DNA of 64,000 nt from Atherix ibis (taxonomy: Eukaryota > Arthropoda > Insecta > Diptera > Athericidae). This document shows positions 1-10,981 of the stretch, piece by piece (position 1 is the stretch's first letter; every line of letters starts with the position of its first letter). The position numbers and the translations under genes were made by a program. The notes beneath the pieces were generated by a model. The model worked only from the letters and a program-made list of their open reading frames with translations, did no database searches and was not told the DNA's origin. Location of the stretch: the NCBI GenBank assembly GCA_958298945.1, contig OY282608.1, positions 65,820,951 through 65,884,950 on the forward strand. The letters are read 5' to 3'.

Positions 1-37
1 TTGTTGGCTTATTGGCTTGTTGGTTTGTTGGCTTGTT

Positions 38-173
38 GGTTTGTTGGTTTGTTGGTTTGTTGGTTTGTTGGTTTGTTGGTTTGTTGGTTTGTTGGTTTGT
101 TGGTTTGTTGGTTTGTTGGTTTGTTGGTTTGTTGGTTTGTTGGTTTGTTGGTTTGTTGGTTTGTTGGTTTGTT
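38..173 (+). repeat. Longest perfect run: 17 consensus units
   Basis: Seventeen consecutive GGTTTGTT units without a substitution or indel, 136 bases, ended by a GGCTTGTT unit at 174. This is the longest unbroken consensus run I found. The next longest are 16 units (32182-32309 and 52876-53003). A run this homogeneous within an otherwise variant-rich segment suggests recent local expansion. Confidence 0.93.
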
Positions 174-1416
174 GGCTTGTTGGTTTGTTGGTTTGTTGGT
201 TTGTTGGTTTCTTGGTTTGTTGGTTTGTTGGTTTGTTGGTTTATTGGCTTGTTGGCTTGTTGGTTTGTTGGTTTGTTGGTTTCTTGGTTTGTTGGTTTGT
301 TGCTTTGTTGGTTTCTTGGTTTGTTAGTTTGTTGATTTGTTGGTTTGTTGGCTTGTTCGTTTGTTGGTTTGTTGGTTTGTTGGCTTGTTGGTTTGTTGGT
401 TTGTTGGTTTGTTGGCTTGTTGGCTTGTTGGTTTGTTAGTTTGTTGGTTTGTTGGTTTGTTGGTTTGTTAACTTGTTGGCTTATTGCTTTGTTGGTTTAT
501 TGGTTTGTTGGCTTGTTGGCTTGTTGGTTTGTTGGTTTGTTAGTTTGTTGGCTTGTTGGTTACTTGCTTTGTTGGTTTGTTGGTTTGTTGGCTTGTTGGT
601 TTGTTGGTTTATTGGCTTGTTGGTTTGTAAGTTTGTTGGTTTGTTGGCTTGTTGGCTTGTTGGTTTGTTGGTTTGTTGGTTTGTTGGTTTGTTGGCTTGT
701 TGGTTTGGTGGATTGTTGGTTTGTTGGTTTGTTGGTTTGTCGGTTTGTTGGCTTGTTGGTTACTTGGTTTGTTGGTTTGTTGGTTTGTTGGTTTTTTGGC
801 TTGTTGGCTTGTTGGTTTGTTGGTTAGTTCGTTTGTTGGTTTGTTAGTTTGTTGGTTTGTTGGCTTGTTGGCTTGTTGGTTTGTTGGTTTTTTGGCTTGT
901 TGGTTTGTTGGTTTGTTGGTTTGTTGGTTAATTGGTTTATTGGTTTGTTAGTTTGTTGGTTTGTTGGTTTGTTGGTTTGTTGGTTTGTCGGCTTGTGTGT
1001 TTGTTGGTTTGTTAGTTTGTTGGTTTGTTGGTTTGTTGGTTTGTTGGTTTGTTGGTTTGTTGGTTTGTTGGTTTGTTAGTTTGTTCGTTTGTTGGCTTGT
1101 TGGTTTGTTGGCTTGTTAGCTTGTTGGTTTGTTGGTTTGTTGGTTTGTTGGTTTGTTGGTTTGTTGGTTTATTTGTTTGTTCGTTTGTTGGTTTGTTGGT
1201 TACTTGGTTTGTTGGTTTGTTGGCTTGTTGGTTTGTTGGCTTGTTGGTTTGTTGGTGTGTTGGTTTTTGGTTTGTTGGTTTGTTGGCTTGTTGGCTTGTT
1301 GGCTTGTTGGTTTGTTGGTTTGTTGGTTTGTTGGTTTGTTGGCTTGTTGGTTTGTTGGTTTGTTGGTTTGTTGGTTTGTTGGTTTGTTGTTTTGTTGGCT
1401 TGTTGGTTTGTTGCTT

Positions 1417-1421
1417 GGGGG
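1417..1421 (+). other. Five-G run inside the array
   Basis: The string TTGCTTGGGGGCTTG near 1411-1425 contains GGGGG, the longest G run noticed in the window, where units normally carry GG. It breaks the 8-base register. It may be a point change plus a small insertion, or a sequencing error. Confidence 0.8.
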
Positions 1422-1427
1422 CTTGTT

Positions 1428-1539
1428 GGTTTGTTGGTTTGTTGGTTTGTTGGTTTGTTGGTTTGTTGGTTTGTTGGTTTGTTGGTTTGTTGGTTTGTTG
1501 GTTTGTTGGTTTGTTGGTTTGTTGGTTTGTTGGTTTGTT
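1428..1539 (+). repeat. Perfect run of 14 consensus units after the five-G anomaly
   Basis: Fourteen consecutive GGTTTGTT units (112 bases) beginning seven bases after the five-G run at 1417-1421 and ending at a GGCTTTTT unit. Unlike the later perfect runs it is not preceded by the GTTTTGTT, GGCTTGTT pair, so it looks like an independent expansion. Confidence 0.9.
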
Positions 1540-1958
1540 GGCTTTTTGGTTTGTAGGTTTGTTGGTTTGGTCATTTGTTGGTTTGTTGTTTTGTTGGTTT
1601 GTTGGTTTGTTGGCTTGCTGGCTTGTTAGCTTATTGATTTGTTGGCTTGTTGGTTTGTTGGCGTGTTGGCTTGTTGGTTAGTTGGTTTGTTGGTTTGTTC
1701 GTTTGTTGGTTTGTTCGTTTGTTGGTTTGTTTGTTTGTTGGTTTGTTGGTTTGTTGGTTTGTTGGTTTTTTGGCTTGTTGGCTTGTTGGTTTATTCGTTT
1801 GTTGGCTTGTTGGTTTGTTGGCTTGTTTGCTTGTTGGTTTGTTGGTTTTTTGGCTTGTTGGTTTGTTGGTTTGTTGGTTTGTTGGTTTGTTGGTTTGTTG
1901 GCTTGTTGGCTTGTTGGTTTGTTGGTTTGTTGGTTTGTTCGTTTGTTAGTTTGTTTGT

Positions 1959-4900
1959 TTGTTAGTTTGTAGGTTTGTTGGCTTGTTGGTTTGTTGGTTT
2001 GTTGGCTTGTTGGTTTGTTGGTTTGTTGGTTTGTTGGTTTGTTGGTTTGTTGGTTTGTTGGTTTGTTGTTTTGTTGGCTTGTTGGCTTCTTGGTTTGTTG
2101 GTTTGTTGTGTTGTTGGTTTATTGGTTTGTTGGTTTTTTGGTTTTTTGGTTTGTGGGTTTATTTGTTTGTTGGTTTGTTGGCTTGTTGGTTTGTTGATTT
2201 ATTGGTTTGTTGGTTTGTTGGTTTGTTGGTTTGTTGGTTTGTTGGTTTGTTGGCTTGTTGGTTTGTTGGTTTGTTGGTTTGTTGGCTTGTTGGCTTTTTG
2301 GTTTGTTGGTTTGTTGGCTTGTTGGTTTGTTGGTTTGTTGGCTTGTTGGCTTGTTGCTTTGTTCTTTTGATGGTTTGTTGGCTTGTGGGTTTTTTGGTTT
2401 GTTGGTTTGTTGGTTTGTTGGCTTGTTGGTTTGTTGGTTTGTTGGCTTGTTGGTTTGTTAGTTTGTTGGTTTGTTGGCTTGTTGGCTTGTTGGTTTGTTG
2501 GTTTTTTGGTTTGTTGGTTTGTAGGTTTGTTGGTTTGTTGGTTTGTTGGTTTGTTGGTTTATTTGTTTGTTGGTTTGTTGGTTTGTTGATTTTTTGGTTT
2601 GTTGGTTTGTTGGTTTGTTGGCTTGTTGTTTTGTTAGTTTGTTGGTTTGTTGGCTTGTTGGTTTGTTGGTTTTTTGGTTTGTTGGTTTGTTGGTTTGTTG
2701 GTTTGTTGGTTTGTTGGTTTATTTGTTTGTTGGTTTGTTGGTTTGTTGGTTTGTTGGTTTGTTGGCTTGTTGGTTTGTTGGTTTGTTGGTTTTTTGGTTT
2801 GTTGGTTTGTTGGTTTGTTGGTTTGTTGGTTTGTTGGTTTATTTGTTTGTTGGTTTGTTGGCTTCTTGGTTTGTTGGCTTGTTGGCTTGTTGGCTTGTTG
2901 GTTTGTTGGTTTGTTGGTTTGTTGGTTTGTTGGTTTGTTGGTTTGTTGGCTTGTTGGCTTGTTGGTTTGTTAGTTTGTTGGTTTGTTGGCTTGTTGGTTT
3001 GTTGGTTTGTTGGCTTGTTGGTTTGTTGGTTTGTTGGTTTGTTGGTTTTTTGGTTTGTTGGTTTATTTGTTTGTTGGTTTGTTGGTTTGTTGGTTTTTTG
3101 GTTTGTTGGTTTGTTGGTTTGTTGGCTTGTTGGTTTGTTAGTTTGTTGGTTTGTTGGCTTGTTGGTTTGTTGGTTTTTTGGTTTGTTGGTTTGTTGGTTT
3201 GTTGGTTTGTTGGTTTATTTGTTTGTTGGTTTGTTGGCTTGTTGGTTTGTTGGTTTGTTGGTTTGTTGGCTTGTTGGTTTGTTGGTTTGTTGGCTTGTTG
3301 GCTTGTTGGTTTGTTGGTTTGTTGGCTTGTTGGTTTGTTGGTTGTTGGTTTGTTGGTTTGTTGGTTTGTTGGTTTGTTGGTTTGTTGGTTTGTTGGTTTG
3401 TTGTTGGCTTATTGGTTGTTGGTTTGTTGGTTTGTTGGCTTGTTAATTTGTTGGTTCGTTCGTTTGTTGGTTTCTTGGTTTGTTGGCTTATTGGTTTGTT
3501 GGTTTGTGGGTTTATTTGTTTGTTGGTTTGTTGGCTTGTTGGTTTGTTGTTTTGTTGGCTTGTTGGTTTGTTGGTTTGTTGGTTTGTTGGCTTGTTGGTT
3601 TGTTGGTTTGGTGGCTTGTTGGCTTGTTGGTTTGTTGGTTTGTTGGCTTGTTGGTTTGTTGTTTGTTGGTTTGTTGGTTTGTTGGTTTGTTGGTTTGTTG
3701 GTTTGTTGGTTTGTTGGTTTGTTGGCTTATTGGTTTGTTGGTTTGTTGGTTTGTTGGTTTGTTGGCTTGTTGGTTTGTTGGTTTGTTGGTTTGTTGGTTT
3801 GTTGGTTTGTTGGCTTATTGGTTTGTTGGTTTGTTGGTTTGTTGGCTTGTTGGCTTGTTGGTTTGTTGGGTTGTTGGGTTGTTGGCTTGTTGGTTTGTTG
3901 GTTTATTTGTTTGTTGGTTTGTTGGCTTGTTGGTTTGTTAGTTTGTTGTTTTGTTGGCTTGTTGGTTTGTTGGTTTGTTGGTTTGTTGGTTTGTTGGCTT
4001 ATTGGTTTGTTGGTTTGTTGTTTTGTTGGTTTGTTGGCTTGTTGGTTTGTTGGTTTGTTGGTTTGTTGGTTTGTTGGTTTGTTGGCTTATTGGTTTGTTG
4101 TTTTGTTGGTTTGTTGGCTTGTTGGCTTGTTGGTTTGTTGGTTTGTTGGCTTGTTGGTTTGTTGGTTTATTTGTTTGTTGGTTTGTTGGCTTGTTGGTTT
4201 GTTAGTTTGTTGTTTTGTTGGCTTGTTGGTTTGTTGGTTTGTTGGTTTGTTGGTTTGTTGGTTTGTTGGTTTGTTGGTTTGTTGGTTTGTTGGTTTGTTG
4301 GTTTGTTGGTTTGTTGGCTTGTTGGTTTGTTGGTTTGTTGGCTTGTTGGCTTGTTGGCTTGTTGGTTTGTTTGTTTGTTGGTTTGTTGGATTGTTGGCTT
4401 GTTGGTTTGTTGGTTTGTTGGCTTGTTGGTTTGTTGGTTTGTTGGTTTGTTGGCTTGTTGGATTGTTGGTTTGTTGGTTTGTTGGCTTGTTGGTTTGTTT
4501 GTTTGTTGGCTTGTTGCTTTGTTCGTTTGATGGTTTGTTGGTTTGTTGGTTTTTTGGTTTGTTGGTTTGTTGGTTTGTTGGCTTGTTGGCTTGTTGGTTT
4601 GTTGGTTTGTTGGCTTGTTGGTTTGTTAGTTTGTTGGTTTGTTGGCTTGTTGGCTTGCTGGTTTGTTGGTTTTTTGGTTTGTTGGTTTGTTGGTTTGTTG
4701 GTTTGTTTGTTTGTTGGTTTATTTGTTTGTTGGTTTGTTGGCTTGTTGGTTTGTTGGTTTGTTGGTTTGTTGGCTTGTTGGTTTGTTGGTTTATTGGTTT
4801 GTTGGTTTGTTGGTTTGTTGGTTTGTTGGTTTGTTGGTTTGTTGGTTTGTTTGTTTGTTGGTTTATTTGTTTGTTGGTTTGTTGGCTTGTTGGTTTGTTG

Positions 4901-5108
4901 GTTTGTTGGTTTGTTGGCTTGTTGGTTTGTTGGTTTTTTGGTTTGTTGGTTTGTTGGTTTGTTGGTTTGTTGGTTTGTTGGTTTATTTGTTTGTTGGTTT
5001 GTTGGCTTGTTGGTTTGTTGGTTTGTTGGTTTGTTGGCTTGTTGGTTTGTTGGTTTGTTGGTTTGTGGGTTTGTTGGCTTGTTGGCTTGTTGGTTTGTTA
5101 GTTTGTTG
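1959..5108 (+). repeat. Higher-order block, first copy of the ~3.13 kb duplication
   Basis: From about 2100 to 4790 this block matches about 5236-7917. The offset is 3136 bases at its left (marker B 2354 against 5490), 3120 in the middle (marker D 3444 against 6564) and 3128 at its right (marker B 4514 against 7642). The offset changes by whole 8-base units, so units were gained or lost since the copies separated. The block carries two marker B words, one marker D, the 72-base-spaced pair of GGATTGTT units at 4388 and 4460, and an 11-unit perfect run at 4228-4315. Roughly 4790-5108 lies outside the matched part. Confidence 0.85.
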
Positions 5109-8026
5109 TCTTTTTGGTTACTTGGTTTGTTGGTTTGTTGGCTTGTTGGTTTGTTGGTTTGTTAGCTTGTTGGTTTGTTGGTTTGTTGGTTTGTTGGCTT
5201 GTTGGCTTTTTGGCTTGTTGGTTTGTTGGTTTGTTGGTTTGTTGTGTTGTTGGTTTATTGGTTTGTTGGTTTTTTGGTTTTTTGGTTTGTGGGTTTATTT
5301 GTTTGTTGGTTTGTTGGCATGTTGGTTTGTTGGTTTATTGGTTTGTTGGTTTGTTGCTTTGTTGGTTTGTTGGTTTGTTGGTTTGTTGGCTTGTTGGTTT
5401 GTTGGTTTGTTGGTTTGTTGGCTTGTTGGCTTTTTGGTTTGTTGGTTTGTTGGCTTGTTGGTTTGTTGGTTTGTTGGCTTGTTGGCTTGTTGCTTTGTTC
5501 TTTTGATGGTTTGTTGGTTTGTGGGTTTTTTGGTTTGTTGGTTTGTTGGTTTGTTGGCTTGTTGGTTTGTTGGTTTGTTGGCTTGTTGGTTTGTTAGTTT
5601 GTTGGTTTGTTGGCTTGTTGGCTTGTTGGTTTGTTGGTTTTTTGGTTTGTTGGTTTGTAGGTTTGTTGGTTTGTTGGTTTGTTGGTTTGTTGGTTTATTT
5701 GTTTGTTGGTTTGTTGGTTTGTTGATTTTTTGGTTTGTTGGTTTGTTGGTTTGTTGGCTTGTTGTTTTGTTAGTTTGTTGGTTTGTTGGCTTGTTGGTTT
5801 GTTGGTTTTTTGGTTTGTTGGTTTGTTGGTTTGTTGGTTTATTTGTTTGTTGGTTTGTTGGCTTGTTGGTTTGTTGGTTTGTTGGTTTGTTGGCTTGTTG
5901 GTTTGTTGGTTTGTTGGTTTTTTGGTTTGTTGGTTTGTTGGTTTGTTGGTTTGTTGGTTTGTTGGTTTATTTGTTTGTTGGTTTGTTGGCTTCTTGGTTT
6001 GTTGGCTTGTTGGCTTGTTGGCTTGTTGGTTTGTTGGTTTGTTGGTTTGTTGGTTTGTTGGTTTGTTGGTTTGTTGGCTTGTTGGCTTGTTGGTTTGTTG
6101 GTTTGTTGGTTTGTTGGCTTGTTGGTTTGTTGGTTTGTTGGCTTGTTGGTTTGTTGGTTTGTTAGTTTGTTGGTTTTTTGGTTTGTTGGTTTATTTGTTT
6201 GTTGGTTTGTTGGTTTGTTGGTTTTTTGGTTTGTTGGTTTGTTGGTTTGTTGGCTTGTTGGTTTGTTAGTTTGTTGGTTTGTTGGCTTGTTGGTTTGTTG
6301 GTTTTTTGGTTTGTTGGTTTGTTGGTTTGTTGGTTTGTTGGTTTATTTGTTTGTTGGTTTGTTGGGTTGTTGGTTTGTTGGTTTGTTGGTTTGTTGGCTT
6401 GTTGGTTTGTTGGTTTGTTGGCTTGTTGGCTTGTTGGTTTGTTGGTTTGTTGGCTTGTTGGTTTGTTGGTTGTTGGTTTGTTGGTTTGTTGGTTTGTTGG
6501 TTTGTTGGTTTGTTGGTTTGTTGTTGGCTTATTGGTTGTTGGTTTGTTGGTTTGTTGGCTTGTTAATTTGTTGGTTCGTTCGTTTGTTGGTTTCTTGGTT
6601 TGTTGGCTTATTGGTTTGTTGGTTTGTGGGTTTATTTGTTTGTTGGTTTGTTGGCTTGTTGGTTTGTTGTTTTGTTGGCTTGTTGGTTTGTTGGTTTGTT
6701 GGTTTGTTGGCTTGTTGGTTTGTTGGTTTGTTGGCTTGTTGGCTTGTTGGTTTGTTGGTTTGTTGGTTTGTTGGTTTGTTGTTTGTTGGTTTGTTGGTTT
6801 GTTGGTTTGTTGGTTTGTTGGTTTGTTGGTTTGTTGGTTTGTTGGCTTATTGGTTTGTTGGTTTGTTGGTTTGTTGGTTTGTTGGCTTGTTGGTTTGTTG
6901 GTTTGTTGGTTTGTTGGTTTGTTGGTTTGTTGGCTTTTTGGTTTGTTGGTTTGTTGGTTTGTTGGCTTGTTGGCTTGTTGGTTTGTTGGGTTGTTGGGTT
7001 GTTGGCTTGTTGGTTTGTTGGTTTATTTGTTTGTTGGTTTGTTGGCTTGTTGGTTTGTTAGTTTGTTGTTTTGTTGGCTTGTTGGTTTGTTGGTTTGTTG
7101 GTTTGTTGGTTTGTTGGCTTATTGGTTTGTTGGTTTGTTGTTTTGTTGGTTTGTTGGCTTGTTGGTTTGTTGGTTTGTTGGTTTGTTGGTTTGTTGGTTT
7201 GTTGGCTTATTGGTTTGTTGGTTTGTTAATTTGTTGGCTTGTTGGCTTGTTGGTTTGTTGGTTTGTTGGCTTGTTGGTTTGTTGGTTTATTTGTTTGTTG
7301 GTTTGTTGGCTTGTTGGTTTGTTAGTTTGTTGTTTTGTTGGCTTGTTGGTTTGTTGGTTTGTTGGTTTGTTGGTTTGTTGGTTTGTTGGTTTGTTGGTTT
7401 GTTGGTTTGTTGGTTTGTTGGTTTGTTGGTTTGTTGGCTTGTTGGTTTGTTGGTTTGTTGGCTTGTTGGCTTGTTGGCTTGTTGGTTTGTTTGTTTGTTG
7501 GTTTGTTGGATTGTTGGCTTGTTGGTTTGTTGGTTTGTTGGCTTGTTGGTTTGTTGGTTTGTTGGTTTGTTGGCTTGTTGGATTGTTGGTTTGTTGGTTT
7601 GTTGGCTTGTTGGTTTGTTTGTTTGTTGGCTTGTTGGCTTGTTGCTTTGTTCGTTTGATGGTTTGTTGGTTTGTTGGTTTTTTGGTTTGTTGGTTTGTTG
7701 GTTTGTTGGCTTGTTGGCTTGTTGGTTTGTTGGTTTGTTGGCTTGTTGGTTTGTTAGTTTGTTGGTTTGTTGGCTTGTTGGCTTGCTGGTTTGTTGGTTT
7801 TTTGGTTTGTTGGTTTGTTGGTTTGTTGGTTTGTTTGTTTGTTGGTTTATTTGTTTGTTGGTTTGTTGGCTTGTTGGTTTGTTGGTTTGTTGGTTTGTTG
7901 GCTTGTTGGTTTGTTGGTTTGTTGGTTTGTTGGTTTGTTGGCTTGTTGGTTTTTTTGTTTGTTGGCTTGTTGGTTTGTTGGTTGTTGGTTTGTTGGTTTG
8001 TTGTTTTGTTGGTTTGTTGGTTTGTT
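5109..8026 (+). repeat. Higher-order block, second copy of the ~3.13 kb duplication
   Basis: This block begins with the first marker A (5109-5125). About 5236-7917 is the partner of 2100-4790. Its first 1.4 kb also matches 9039-10450 at an offset of 3930 (marker A 5109 against 9039, marker B 5490 against 9420), so at least three related copies lie in series. GGATTGTT units at 7508 and 7580 are again 72 bases apart. About 7917-8026 is a switch into the next repeat family and contains 7-base units. Confidence 0.85.
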
Positions 8027-10981
8027 GGTTTGTTGGTTTGTTGGTTTGTTGGCTTATTGGTTTGTTGGTTTGTTGGTTTGTTGGCTTGTTGGTTTGTTGG
8101 TTTGTTGGTTTGTTGGTTTGTTGGTTTGTTGGCTTATTGGTTTGTTGGTTTGTTGGTTTATTTGTTTGTTGGTTTGTTGGCTTGTTGGTTTGTTGGTTTG
8201 TTGGTTTGTTGGCTTGTTGGTTTGTTGGTTGTTGGTTTGTTGGTTTGTTGGTTTGTTGGTTTGTTGGTGTGTTGGTTTGTTGGTTTGTTGGTTTGTTGGC
8301 TTGTTGGTTTGTTGGTTTGTTGGCTTGTTGGCTTGTTGGTTTGTTAGTTTGTTGGTTTGTTGGCTTATTGGTTTGTTGGTTGTTGGTTTGTTGGTTTGTT
8401 CGTTTGTTGGTTTGTTGGTTTGTTGGTTTGTTGGTTTGTTGGCTTATTGGTTTGTTGGCTTATTGGTTTGTTGAATTGTTGGTTTGTTGGTTTGTTTGTT
8501 TGTAAGCTTGTTGGTTTGTTGGTTTGTTGGCTTGTTGGTTTGTTGGTTGTTGGTTTGTTGGTTTGTTGGTTTGTTGGTTTGTTGGTTTGTTGGTTTGTTG
8601 GTTTGTTGGTTTGTTGGTTTGTTGGCTTATTCGTTTGTTGGTTTGTTAGTTTGTTGGCTTGTTGGCTTGTTGGTTTGTTGGTTTGTTGGCTTATTGGTTT
8701 GTTGGTTTATTTGTTTGTTGGTTTGTTGGCTTGTTGGTTTGTTGGTTTGTTGTTTTGTTGGCTTGTTGGTTTGTTGGTTTGTTGGTTTGTTGGTTTGTTG
8801 GTTTGTTGGTTTGTTGGTTTATTTGTTTGTTGGTTTGTTGGCTTGTTGGTTTGTTGGTTTGTTGGCTTGTTGGTTTGTTTGTTGTTGGTTTGTTGGTTTG
8901 TTGGTTTGTTGGTTTGTTGGTTTGTTGGTTTGTTGGTTTGTTTCCTTGTTGGTTTGTTGGTTTGTTGGCTTGTTGGCTTGTTGGTTTGTTGGTTTGTTGG
9001 CTTGTTGGTTTGTTGGTTGTTGGTTTGTTGGTTTGTTGTCTTTTTGGTTACTTGGTTTGTTGGTTTGTTGGCTTGTTGGTTTGTTGGTTTGTTAGCTTGT
9101 TGGTTTGTTGGTTTGTTGGTTTGTTGGCTTGTTGGCTTTTTGGCTTGTTGGTTTGTTGGTTTGTTGGTTTGTTGTGTTGTTGGTTTATTGGTTTGTTGGT
9201 TTTTTGGTTTTTTGGTTTGTGGGTTTATTTGTTTGTTGGTTTGTTGGCTTGTTGGTTTGTTGGTTTATTGGTTTGTTGGTTTGTTGGTTTGTTGGTTTGT
9301 TGGTTTGTTGGTTTGTTGGCTTGTTGGTTTGTTGGTTTGTTGGTTTGTTGGCTTGTTGGCTTTTTGGTTTGTTGGTTTGTTGGCTTGTTGGTTTGTTGGT
9401 TTGTTGGCTTGTTGGCTTGTTGCTTTGTTCTTTTGATGGTTTGTTGGTTTGTGGGTTTTTTGGTTTGTTGGTTTGTTGGTTTGTTGGCTTGTTGGTTTGT
9501 TGGTTTGTTGGCTTGTTGGTTTGTTAGTTTGTTGGTTTGTTGGCTTGTTGGCTTGTTGGTTTGTTGGTTTTTTGGTTTGTTGGTTTGTAGGTTTGTTGGT
9601 TTGTTGGTTTGTTGGTTTGTTGGTTTATTTGTTTGTTGGTTTGTTGGTTTGTTGATTTTTTGGTTTGTTGGTTTGTTGGTTTGTTGGCTTGTTGTTTTGT
9701 TAGTTTGTTGGTTTGTTGGCTTGTTGGTTTGTTGGTTTTTTGGTTTGTTGGTTTGTTGGTTTGTTGGTTTGTTGGTTTATTTGTTTGTTGGTTTGTTGGC
9801 TTGTTGGTTTGTTGGTTTGTTGGTTTGTTGGCTTGTTGGTTTGTTGGTTTGTTGGTTTTTTGGTTTGTTGGTTTGTTGGTTTGTTGGTTTGTTGGTTTGT
9901 TGGTTTATTTGTTTGTTGGTTTGTTGGCTTCTTGGTTTGTTGGCTTGTTGGCTTGTTGGCTTGTTGGTTTGTTGGTTTGTTGGTTTGTTGGTTTGTTGGT
10001 TTGTTGGTTTGTTGGCTTGTTGGCTTGTTGGTTTATTGGTTTGTTGGTTTGTTGGCTTGTTGGTTTGTTGGTTTGTTGGCTTGTTGGTTTGTTGGTTTGT
10101 TGGTTTGTTGGTTTTTTGGTTTGTTGGTTTATTTGTTTGTTGGTTTGTTGGTTTGTTGGTTTTTTGGTTTGTTGGTTTGTTGGTTTGTTGGCTTGTTGGT
10201 TTGTTAGTTTGTTGGTTTGTTGGCTTGTTGGTTTGTTGGTTTTTTGGTTTGTTGGTTTGTTGGTTTGTTGGTTTGTTGGTTTATTTGTTTGTTGGTTTGT
10301 TGGCTTGTTGGTTTGTTGGTTTGTTGGTTTGTTGGCTTGTTGGTTTGTTGGTTTGTTGGCTTGTTGGCTTGTTGGTTTGTTGGGTTGTTGGCTTGTTGGT
10401 TTGTTGGTTGTTGGTTTGTTGGTTTGTTGGTTTGTTGGTTTGTTGGTTTGTTGGTTTGTTGTTGGCTTATTGGTTGTTGGTTTGTTGGTTTGTTGGTTTG
10501 TTGGCTTGTTGGTTTGTTTGTTTGTTGGTTTGTTGGTTTTTTGGTTTGTTGGTTTATTTGTTTGTTGGTTTGTTGGTTTGTTGGTTTTTTGGTTTGTTGG
10601 TTTGTTGGTTTGTTGGCTTGTTGGTTTGTTAGTTTGTTGGTTTGTTGGCTTGTTGGTTTGTTGGTTTTTTGGTTTGTTGGTTTGTTGGTTTGTTGGTTTG
10701 TTGGTTTATTTGTTTGTTGGTTTGTTGGCTTGTTGGTTTGTTGGTTTGTTGGTTTGTTGGCTTGTTGGTTTGTTGGTTTGTTGGCTTGTTGGCTTGTTGG
10801 TTTGTTGGGTTGTTGGCTTGTTGGTTTGTTGGTTGTTGGTTTGTTGGTTTCTTGGTTTTTTGGTTTGTTGGTTTGTTGGTTTGTTGGTTTGTTGGTTTAT
10901 TTGTTTGTTGGTTTGTTGGCTTGTTGGTTTGTTGGTTTGTTGGTTTGTTGGCTTGTTGGTTTGTTGGTTTGTTGGCTTGTT
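8027..10981 (+). repeat. 2,955-base duplication, first copy
   Basis: From about 8027 to 10494 this is nearly identical to 10982-13449 at a constant offset of 2955 with no indel seen. Three single-base differences were located: A at 8505 against G at 11460, G at 9326 against T at 12281, and A at 10035 against G at 12990. It contains marker A at 9039 and marker B at 9420 (the TTCTTTTGA form). Positions 10495-10981 are not in the matched part. They include a nested copy of neighbouring sequence, with GGTTTATT strings near 10551 and 10705. Confidence 0.9.

Larger units (their letters stand above)
1..1958 (+). repeat. Left irregular segment of the array
   Basis: This stretch holds only 8-mer units, with a scattered mixture of variants. 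None of the three marker words (A, B, D) used to track higher-order units in the rest of the window occurs before 2354. It does contain GGTTACTT units near 558, 758 and 1197, which resemble the core of marker A without its TCTTTTT lead. It also has rare forms such as a five-G run at 1417-1421, GGTGTGTT followed by a short unit near 1254-1268, and a TCATTTG variant near 1570. I found no kilobase-scale partner for it within the window. It may be an older, less homogenised part of the array, or its duplicate may lie to the left of the window. Confidence 0.8.

Noticed and set aside
1200..1574. Minus-strand frame rich in Asn, Gln, Thr, Lys and Pro (also 18034-18306 and 58652-59098)
   Set aside because: This is the reverse complement of the same repeat in places lacking GGTTTATT or TTAG variants. 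No independent coding evidence exists.
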